DNA of 10,144 bases, from contig CASBRC010000014.1 of NCBI GenBank assembly GCA_949128015.1, forward strand, positions 1-10,144. Reading direction: 5' to 3'. Origin of the DNA: Synechococcales cyanobacterium PMM_0003 (GTDB lineage Bacteria; Cyanobacteriota; Cyanobacteriia; Pseudanabaenales; Pseudanabaenaceae). Below are positions 5,787 through 10,144 of this stretch, in pieces (within the stretch, counting starts at the first letter, position 1; every line of letters begins with the position of its first letter). Below the pieces are notes generated by a model. That model made no database searches. It was not told where the DNA came from and saw only the letters and a list, made by a program, of their open reading frames with translations. Both the position numbers and the translations under genes were made by a program.

Positions 5787-6188
5787 GTGCTGCTAGGTTT
5801 CGATCCAGGAAAACAAAAATGTGGTGTCGCTGTCATGGGCTTAGATCGCAAGCTGCATTTTCAAGCCGTTATCCCCAGTGCAGATGCGATCGCAAAAGTT
5901 AGTAATTTACTAGATAGCTATCCCATTTCGCTAATGGTGATGGGCGATCAGACCGCCTCTAAGCAATGGAAAGCCGAACTACAATCCGCGTATCCCGATT
6001 TACGGATCATTACCGTAGACGAGCGTTTTAGCAGCGAAGAGGCGCGTCTACGGTTTTGGGAAATTTATCCTGCTAAAGGTTTAATGAAATTAGTCCCCAT
6101 CGGAATGCGATCGCCTAATCGCCCCATTGATGATATCGTCGCTGTCATCTTAATTGAGAGATATCTTAGCCGTCTGATTAGTAGCTAA
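5787..6188 (+). CDS. YqgF/RuvX-like RNase H-fold protein
   Basis: This encodes 133 residues from a GTG start supported by AGGA (5777-5780) six bases upstream. The pattern is that of the YqgF/RuvX resolvase-like family: an N-terminal strand with the first acidic residue ([15 protein letters not shown], Asp6), [12 protein letters not shown] (Glu79 in the DER motif), and [14 protein letters not shown] (Asp115/Asp116) at the C-terminus. The three acidic positions of the RNase H-type active site are therefore present. Differences from housekeeping RuvX are FDPG in place of the usual LDxG, and a diverged middle motif ([12 protein letters not shown]). I therefore read it as a cyanobacterial paralogue rather than the essential pre-16S rRNA nuclease; this is inference. 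It lies between a hairpin and the psaD promoter, so it may be transcribed alone or by readthrough from trpC. Confidence 0.8.
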   Translation: MLLGFDPGKQKCGVAVMGLDRKLHFQAVIPSADAIAKVSNLLDSYPISLMVMGDQTASKQWKAELQSAYPDLRIITVDERFSSEEARLRFWEIYPAKGLMKLVPIGMRSPNRPIDDIVAVILIERYLSRLISS

Positions 6189-6227
6189 ATTTAGGTGGGG
6201 CGCAAAGCCAATCCCTAAAAAGTTTTG

Positions 6228-6261
6228 TCAAGCTTCGTAAAGTAACGTTAAGTAAGCTTGA
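6228..6261. promoter_or_regulatory. Possible HLR1-type RpaB site within an inverted repeat upstream of psaD
   Basis: Read on the - strand, 6256 to 6241 gives C-TTACT-TA-AC-G-TTACT. That is two TTAC repeats with the 10-base periodicity of the HLR1 element, (G/T)TTACA(T/A)(T/A)NN(G/T)TTACA, which RpaB binds upstream of photosystem I genes in other cyanobacteria. The fifth base of each repeat is T instead of A, so the match is imperfect. The site is bracketed by an 8-bp inverted repeat, TCAAGCTT (6228-6235) and AAGCTTGA (6254-6261). It lies about 80 bases before the psaD start codon. Two GATATC copies (6281-6286, 6296-6301) follow. I cannot place the -10 box. Confidence 0.42.
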
Positions 6262-6334
6262 AGCAGGGGTATGTAGAAATGATATCTTTGCACTTGATAT
6301 CAAAAGCGTATACGCAATTTGGGAGAACATCTCA

Positions 6335-6784
6335 ATGTCAGAAGAAACAGCAACAGCTACCTTTACTGCACCTAAACCAACGGGCAAAACCCCGATCTGG
6401 GGCGGTAGCACTGGTGGTTTGCTCAACTCAGCCTTCACCGAAGAAAAGTACCTGATCTCTTGGAATAGCCCCAAAGAGCAAGTATTTGAAATGCCTACAG
6501 GCGGCGCTGCAACTATGGTCAGTGGCGATAACTTGCTTTACTTAGCCAAGAAAGAGCAAGCCCTCGCTTTGGGTACACAGTTGCGTAAATTTAAGATCAC
6601 CAATTACAAAATTTGGCGCGAATTTCCTAATGGCGACCAAGTTTATCTCCATCCTCTAGATGGTGTGTTCCCTGAGAAGGTGAATGCTGGTCGCGTTGCC
6701 GTTAATAGCGTCAGCCGCAAGATTGGTGATAATCCTAATCCTATAAGCGTCAAGTTTACTGGTAAGGAAACTTACGATGCCTAA
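6335..6784 (+). CDS. psaD: Photosystem I reaction centre subunit II, PsaD
   Basis: PsaD is the stromal (cytoplasmic-side) subunit of photosystem I that docks ferredoxin and stabilises PsaC. The protein is 149 residues, a few more than the usual 140 or so. The conserved GGSTGGLL (23-30), [20 protein letters not shown] (49-60), [10 protein letters not shown] (66-75), [25 protein letters not shown] (104-117) and GR segments are all present, so the call is firm. The extra length lies mainly in the Ala/Thr/Pro-rich N-terminus. The start has GGGAG (6321-6325) 9 bases upstream. It has its own terminator, so it is monocistronic. The coding region lacks HIP1 octamers. Confidence 0.98.
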   Translation: MSEETATATFTAPKPTGKTPIWGGSTGGLLNSAFTEEKYLISWNSPKEQVFEMPTGGAATMVSGDNLLYLAKKEQALALGTQLRKFKITNYKIWREFPNGDQVYLHPLDGVFPEKVNAGRVAVNSVSRKIGDNPNPISVKFTGKETYDA

Positions 6785-6831
6785 TTAGTAGCCAAGGCTA
6801 TTAATACCGCTCTTATTTATTTTTTAATTTT

Positions 6832-6873
6832 TACAAAAGACACCGAGATTTAAACGTCACGGTGTCTTTTGTA
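6832..6873 (+). terminator. psaD terminator
   Basis: TACAAAAGACACCG (6832-6845) pairs perfectly with CGGTGTCTTTTGTA (6860-6873), giving a 14-bp stem and a 14-base loop. It is 48 bases after the psaD stop. The T run lies in the right arm, matching an A run in the left arm, so it could work in both directions. Confidence 0.75.
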
Positions 6874-6889
6874 TTGCTGCGATATATAG

Positions 6890-6944
6890 CAAAACCCAGA
6901 ATAGAGAGGCGGCGCTCCTCACCGCCTCTCTATTCTGGGTTTTG
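6890..6944. repeat. 23-bp perfect hairpin between psaD and the Hli gene
   Basis: Bases 6890-6912 pair perfectly with 6922-6944 around a 9-base loop, CGCTCCTCA. It is the second of three hairpins in series and begins 16 bases after the psaD terminator. It could be a back-up terminator, but psaD already has one and no other gene ends here. Confidence 0.7.
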
Positions 6945-6967
6945 ATTTGTCCTGATACAAATATTGA

Positions 6968-7063
6968 TACTCCCTTCCCACCAAAGAATTAGTGTTGCGG
7001 CGCTTCGCGCCGCAACGCTAATTCTTTGGTTTTAACGGCTAATCTTTCACTGGGAAGGGAGTA
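6968..7063. repeat. Nested double hairpin upstream of the Hli gene
   Basis: The outer stem pairs 6968-6980 (TACTCCCTTCCCA) with 7051-7063. The inner stem pairs 6981-7002 with 7018-7029 and 7008-7016; it is 22 bp with one T-G wobble and loop CTTCG. The left side is continuous, while the right side has a 21-base unpaired segment (7030-7050). The total length of 96 bases and the nested plan are the same as for the element at 3807-3902, though the sequences differ. The loop and the adjoining C/G pairs recur in the element at 327-432. Its position, 170 bases ahead of the Hli start codon, suggests the upstream edge of that promoter region. Confidence 0.7.
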
Positions 7064-7235
7064 GCTATACTTTGCGAGTCATTCAATAACAGCTATAAGT
7101 TTCGATAACCACTCTGATAGCTTTACTGAATCTATCTTTAGCGGTATAGCATATTAAGAGATATAAAGTATTATTAATTTATTGAAAGACTTTTAACTTT
7201 TACACAACAGTTAAACCCCCAAGGAGATTATTGCA

Positions 7236-7382
7236 ATGGAAAACTCTACAGAACCAAAATTCGGTTTTAACAACTTCGCTGAAACTTGGAATGGTCGCCT
7301 TGCAATGCTAGGCTTCGTTATCGGTTTGGCGACTGAACTAATCACTGGACAAGGAATTCTTACTCAAATCGGCTTGATGTAA
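7236..7382 (+). CDS. High-light-inducible protein (Hli/SCP)
   Basis: This encodes 48 residues, the normal size for a one-helix Hli protein of the chlorophyll a/b-binding superfamily. The family motif E-x-x-N-G-R-x-A-M-x-G-F is complete: Glu16, Asn19, Arg21, Ala23, Met24. The single hydrophobic helix spans about residues 20-37. Such proteins bind chlorophyll and carotenoid in the thylakoid membrane, protect against excess light, and assist chlorophyll recycling and photosystem assembly. Which of the several cyanobacterial paralogues this is cannot be told from sequence alone. A strong AAGGAG (7221-7226), 9 bases upstream, fixes the start. The AT-rich 170 bases upstream are probably the light-stress promoter, but I found no good HLR1 match there. 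It ends in a shared terminator. Confidence 0.95.
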   Translation: MENSTEPKFGFNNFAETWNGRLAMLGFVIGLATELITGQGILTQIGLM

Positions 7383-7395
7383 TTTCTTATTACAC

Positions 7396-7438
7396 AAGCA
7401 AATAAAAAAGGGCGCAATGCGCCCTTTTTTATTTGCTT
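7396..7438. terminator. 20-bp perfect bidirectional terminator
   Basis: AAGCAAATAAAAAAGGGCGC (7396-7415) pairs perfectly with 7419-7438 around the loop AAT. The GC-rich top and the A6/T6 tracts on either side make a good terminator for the Hli gene on the + strand and for the convergent ATP-grasp gene on the - strand. The ATP-grasp stop codon (7437-7439) overlaps the end of the right arm. Confidence 0.88.
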
Positions 7439-8273
7439 ATGATGCTTCTAAACTCTTCAAAATCCTTTGAAAAAGATCTGCGATCGCATCTTCACCATTA
7501 TCGTGAATAAAAATATCAAAATTTGGATGAGAATTCGCCTCAATCAACCAGTAAGTACCGCGATCATCCAAAGCGACATCTAGCCCAACATAAGCGATCG
7601 CAGGCATTTTTTGGAAAATTGGTCTGATAAATTCATTAATTGCCTCAATTGTTTGATGATCGTTTACCTGTTTTGCGATCGCCCCTTCCCAATGCAGAGG
7701 ACTGAGATTTCCTGTAAATTCTGCTTGTGAAAAATCCTTGTCATACAAAATCACCTGCTCTTGATTGAGACATACAGAGCGATATTCTTTAACAATATTG
7801 ATCGACTCTTGGGCAAGTGCAATGTAGTCATAGCTTTTAGAATTAATGTTAAATATATTCGCTAAAGCTTTTCGCATGTCCTGCGAATCACAACACTTAA
7901 ACACATTATTGCCACCCGATCCCCGATTTCGTTTGAGAATAATTGGCAACTCAAAATTATTTTCAATCTCGGCAATAATTTCATCGGTATTCAGAAATTT
8001 TAAATACTCCTTGTATTTTTCATCGCAATAGGGTGAAACAAAAGAGAAAGTACGTGGCATCTTTACCACGTCTTGAAATACTTGATAAAAATATTGCTTA
8101 TCCTTAAATATTTCGGCAATAGATTGCGGTATTAGCGGAGTCGAATAATTAGTGAAGTAAAATTCGCGATCGCTAATTTTAACTTTGACGAGATTCTGAT
8201 TGGGATGCAAGATCTCATACTTTACATCTAACTTTTTGCAAGCTTTCAATAACATTTTGATATTGGTCAGCAT
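7437..8273 (-). CDS. Orphan ATP-grasp ligase-like protein
   Basis: This encodes 278 residues. ATP-grasp enzymes join a carboxylate to an amine or thiol via an acyl-phosphate. The motifs seen are ELPIILKRNRGSGGNNVF (108-125, with ATP-contacting Lys114 and the Gly-rich loop), AQESI then KEYRSVCL (154-169), and GLDVALDDRGTYWLIEANSHP (230-250) with Asp232, Glu245 and Asn247 as metal ligands. The pattern is closest to the RimK/glutathione-synthetase/cyanophycin-synthetase type. The N-terminal 60 residues (VKYEILHPNQNLVKV) act as a small pre-ATP-grasp domain. The protein stands alone: I see no cyanophycin synthetase, precursor peptide, transporter or partner nearby, so the substrate is open. There is no strong Shine-Dalgarno before the ATG at 8273. 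It diverges from the histidine kinase gene. Confidence 0.85.
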   Translation of the reverse strand: MLTNIKMLLKACKKLDVKYEILHPNQNLVKVKISDREFYFTNYSTPLIPQSIAEIFKDKQYFYQVFQDVVKMPRTFSFVSPYCDEKYKEYLKFLNTDEIIAEIENNFELPIILKRNRGSGGNNVFKCCDSQDMRKALANIFNINSKSYDYIALAQESINIVKEYRSVCLNQEQVILYDKDFSQAEFTGNLSPLHWEGAIAKQVNDHQTIEAINEFIRPIFQKMPAIAYVGLDVALDDRGTYWLIEANSHPNFDIFIHDNGEDAIADLFQRILKSLEAS

Positions 8274-8641
8274 AGTTATCTAAGTCTATTTACTTTGGAT
8301 TGATGGCTACTGGTTCTAATGGGAGTTAGTTAATTAAAAATCTTTGCTTAATAAGGCTTTTACAGAAATTTCCGAGCAAGCCTATTAATATGTTGTGATA
8401 TGAATCATATAGGCCTAGTTTACATAAATGTATTATGGCTTGAGTACTAAGGTTTGGGCGGATCATCTCAGTTTAGCGCGATCCTGATTTTATAGAGATA
8501 AAACAAAGGGAGTATAATTCAATTGTCTTTTGCAAATATTCCAGACTAAAATTCTACTAATTTAAGTGCTTCATCATTGATTGGAGAACTTCATTTCATG
8601 ATTAATTACTAAAAAATAAGTATTTAGAGAGCCATACGATA
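8274..8641. other. 368-bp divergent intergenic region
   Basis: The spacer is AT-rich and lies between the ATP-grasp gene (-) and the histidine kinase (+). I see no coding frame worth calling. It contains a perfect 13-bp palindrome, ATATGA-A-TCATAT (8398-8410), which could be an operator. A small hairpin (TTTTAT 8488-8493 with ATAAAA 8498-8503) directly precedes the candidate promoter. Unlike the other gaps in this window, it has no long perfect hairpin. Confidence 0.6.
8513..8518 (+). promoter_or_regulatory. Candidate -10 box for the histidine kinase
   Basis: TATAAT (8513-8518) is a perfect -10 hexamer. TTTATA (8489-8494), 18 bases upstream, is a poor -35 match. Use of this promoter would give a 5' untranslated leader of about 115 bases before the ATG at 8642. 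Confidence 0.35.
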
Positions 8642-10144
8642 ATGCTAGAGAAGATAATGCAATTATTAGAAACTAACGGTTTCATTCCTCATGGTCATTG
8701 CTATCTCTGGCAGACCAATCTGGTTGGATTACATGTTATAGGCGATGGATTGATTGCTTTAGCATATTTCTCTATTCCAATTACTCTAATCTACTTTATG
8801 CGACAGCGCCAAGATGTCAAATTTTTTAATAAAGTAGCCTTACTATTTGGAGCATTTATCATCGCCTGTGGTATCACCCATGTCATGGAGATTTGGACTC
8901 TTTGGTATCCATGGTATTGGCTGTCAGGGTTACTCAAGGCGATTACGGCGATTATTTCTTTATATACTGCATTTGAATTGTTTGCCATAATCCCTGCGGC
9001 TCTGATGCTTCCTAGTGCTGAGCAGTTAATGCAAGCAAATCAAGCTTTAGAAAAGCAAATCTTAGAGAGATCTATTACTGAAGTTGCTTTGAGGGAAAGC
9101 GAAAAGCGCTATCAAAGTCTTGTCGCCGAACTAGAAGAAAGAGTGGAAAAAAGAACATCAGAATTAGCTCTACAAAATATTGCTTTAGAGACTGCCAAAT
9201 ATGACGCTGAATTAGCAAATCAAGCTAAAAGTAATTTCTTAGCAATGATGAGTCACGAAATTCGCACCCCCATGAATGGAATTATGGGAATGACTAATCT
9301 ACTGCTAGATACAAGGCTGACAGAAAAACAGAAAAATTTCACAGAAATTGTCCGTAATAGTGGCGAAGGGCTTTTAAATGTTATCAATGATATTCTAGAT
9401 TTTTCTAAAATAGAATCGGGAAAATTAGATCTAGAAGAACATCCTTTTAATTTGCTAACCTTTGTTCGAGAAGCTTTAGTATTGCTGAGCATTAAAGCAG
9501 AAGAAAAAGGTGTGGAACTAAGTTTCGATGTTTCTCCTGATGTGCCGATGGTCATCATTAGTGATTCAACTCGAATCCGTCAGATTTTGGTCAACTTAGT
9601 TGGGAATGCAGTTAAATTTACGCAAAAAGGTAGAGTTCGTGTGAATATAACAGCCTCTGCGCTATCTCCTCAAACACCTGAAATTGATTCTCATAACTCT
9701 CAAGAAGACCAAAAGTATGAACTTCTTTTCTCAATTTGTGATTCTGGTATTGGTATCCCTAAAGATCGTATAACCCAATTATTTCAAGCATTCACTCAAG
9801 TTGATACTTCGACAACTCGTAATTATGGTGGTACTGGGCTGGGATTAGCTATATGCAAACAACTCGCAAATATTATGGGTGGAACCATATGGGTAGAAAG
9901 CCTTGGGGCTGTCGGTGGTAGTCCATCTTCTAAATGGCTAGAGCAATATCAATCTCAAAATATTGATGTTACAAATGGCTCTAAATTCTATTTCACCCTA
10001 ACTGTCTCTTCATTATCAGTGGAATCTTTCAGCAAGATCCCAAAGTTAACTACTTCTGAGGACAATCTAGATCGATCTTCTGCGGATTTAGCTCAGAAAT
10101 TTCCTTTAAAAATATTAGTAGCAGAAGATAACACAGTTAATCAG
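8642..10144 (+). CDS. Ethylene-receptor-like hybrid histidine kinase, 3' end outside the window
   Basis: 501 codons are visible and the frame is open at the edge. Residues about 14-120 match the three-helix ethylene-binding domain of plant ETR1 and the cyanobacterial Etr1: [10 protein letters not shown], then [13 protein letters not shown] and [12 protein letters not shown]. By alignment with ETR1, Asp35, Tyr42, Ile45, Pro46, Ile73, Cys76 and His80 correspond to D25, Y32, I35, P36, I62, C65 and H69; Cys/His are the copper(I) ligands. A coiled coil (about 125-195) follows, then HisKA with His205 (SHEIRTP), and HATPase with Asn322 (N box), DSGIGIP (367-373) and GGTGLGLAI (from 396). At the end [13 protein letters not shown] starts a receiver domain (acidic pair Glu495/Asp496), making it a hybrid kinase. 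The start has GAGAG (8627-8631) 10 bases upstream; Met6 is an alternative. Ligand, output and any further domains remain unknown. Confidence 0.93.
   Translation, partial: MLEKIMQLLETNGFIPHGHCYLWQTNLVGLHVIGDGLIALAYFSIPITLIYFMRQRQDVKFFNKVALLFGAFIIACGITHVMEIWTLWYPWYWLSGLLKAITAIISLYTAFELFAIIPAALMLPSAEQLMQANQALEKQILERSITEVALRESEKRYQSLVAELEERVEKRTSELALQNIALETAKYDAELANQAKSNFLAMMSHEIRTPMNGIMGMTNLLLDTRLTEKQKNFTEIVRNSGEGLLNVINDILDFSKIESGKLDLEEHPFNLLTFVREALVLLSIKAEEKGVELSFDVSPDVPMVIISDSTRIRQILVNLVGNAVKFTQKGRVRVNITASALSPQTPEIDSHNSQEDQKYELLFSICDSGIGIPKDRITQLFQAFTQVDTSTTRNYGGTGLGLAICKQLANIMGGTIWVESLGAVGGSPSSKWLEQYQSQNIDVTNGSKFYFTLTVSSLSVESFSKIPKLTTSEDNLDRSSADLAQKFPLKILVAEDNTVNQ

Noticed and set aside
5315..5902. 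Two + strand frames in other registers of the hydrolase and YqgF genes
   Set aside because: They overlap genes with clear catalytic motifs, and the second one runs through the 23-bp hairpin.
6178..6474. Frames on both strands over the psaD promoter and 5' end
   Set aside because: They conflict with the secure PsaD reading frame and its ribosome binding site.
7180..7220. HLR1 site in the Hli gene leader (TTTTACACAACAGTTAAA)
   Set aside because: The two halves are 11 rather than 10 bases apart and the second is TTAAA; not a credible match.
7846..8031. + strand frame antisense to the ATP-grasp gene
   Set aside because: It lies opposite the Gly-rich ATP-binding motif; no independent evidence.
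8598..8612. Four-codon leader frame (MINY) preceded by GGAG ahead of the histidine kinase
   Set aside because: Too short to separate from chance; no regulatory codons or hairpin associated with it.
7437..8641. Graspetide (microviridin-type) biosynthesis locus
   Set aside because: The ATP-grasp protein lacks a long N-terminal precursor-binding domain, and no precursor peptide with a TxK-type or Ser/Thr/Glu/Asp-rich core is found in the neighbouring gaps.
8791..9558. Two - strand frames opposite the histidine kinase
   Set aside because: Shadow frames of the transmembrane/coiled-coil and HisKA regions.

Overview
The window looks like the chromosome of a filamentous or unicellular cyanobacterium, most like a Pseudanabaena-type genome; the genus is my inference. 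The evidence is photosystem I subunit PsaD, a single-helix high-light-inducible protein, Ycf35, a tmRNA with a cyanobacterial tag peptide, a cyanobacterial-type TrpC, and about 18 copies of the HIP1 octamer GCGATCGC in the first 8.2 kb. Every gene whose role I can name is a core or housekeeping gene. I see no phage, transposase, CRISPR or defence cluster.

Layout. Positions 1-498 are non-coding apart from one tiny ORF, possibly a gene remnant. This stretch has a GC-rich repeat at the left edge and a palindromic, MITE-like element (327-432). ssrA (tmRNA) lies at 499-883 with its own promoter and terminator. Positions 1052-2148 hold a three-gene + strand cluster: a DUF2997 protein, Ycf35 (DUF1257) and a 4Fe-4S ferredoxin. 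A lipoprotein with a long proline-rich tail faces it on the - strand (2202-3758), and the two convergent ends share one 29-bp hairpin. A nested 96-bp hairpin fills the divergent region between the lipoprotein gene and trpC (3949). trpC is directly followed by a membrane-anchored alpha/beta hydrolase, then a YqgF/RuvX-like RNase H-fold protein, then psaD with a possible RpaB (HLR1-type) site. Three hairpins in series separate psaD from a 48-residue Hli protein (7236-7382). Hli converges on an orphan ATP-grasp enzyme (- strand, 7437-8273) through another shared hairpin. A 368-bp divergent spacer then leads to a hybrid histidine kinase (8642 to the window end). Its N-terminal domain matches the copper/ethylene-binding domain of plant ETR1, and all seven key residues are kept.

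The most unusual structural feature is a series of long, perfect or near-perfect inverted repeats (stems of about 20-29 bp, loops of 3-9 bases) in almost every intergenic gap. Each has a different stem sequence, and several include the stop codons of flanking genes. Some are placed as bidirectional terminators. Others lie in promoter or leader regions, where a simple terminator role does not fit. The biologically most interesting gene is the ethylene-receptor-like kinase. I do not see a clear, previously undescribed multi-gene system; the ORF-of-unknown-function cluster DUF2997-Ycf35-ferredoxin is the best candidate for an uncharacterised functional unit.
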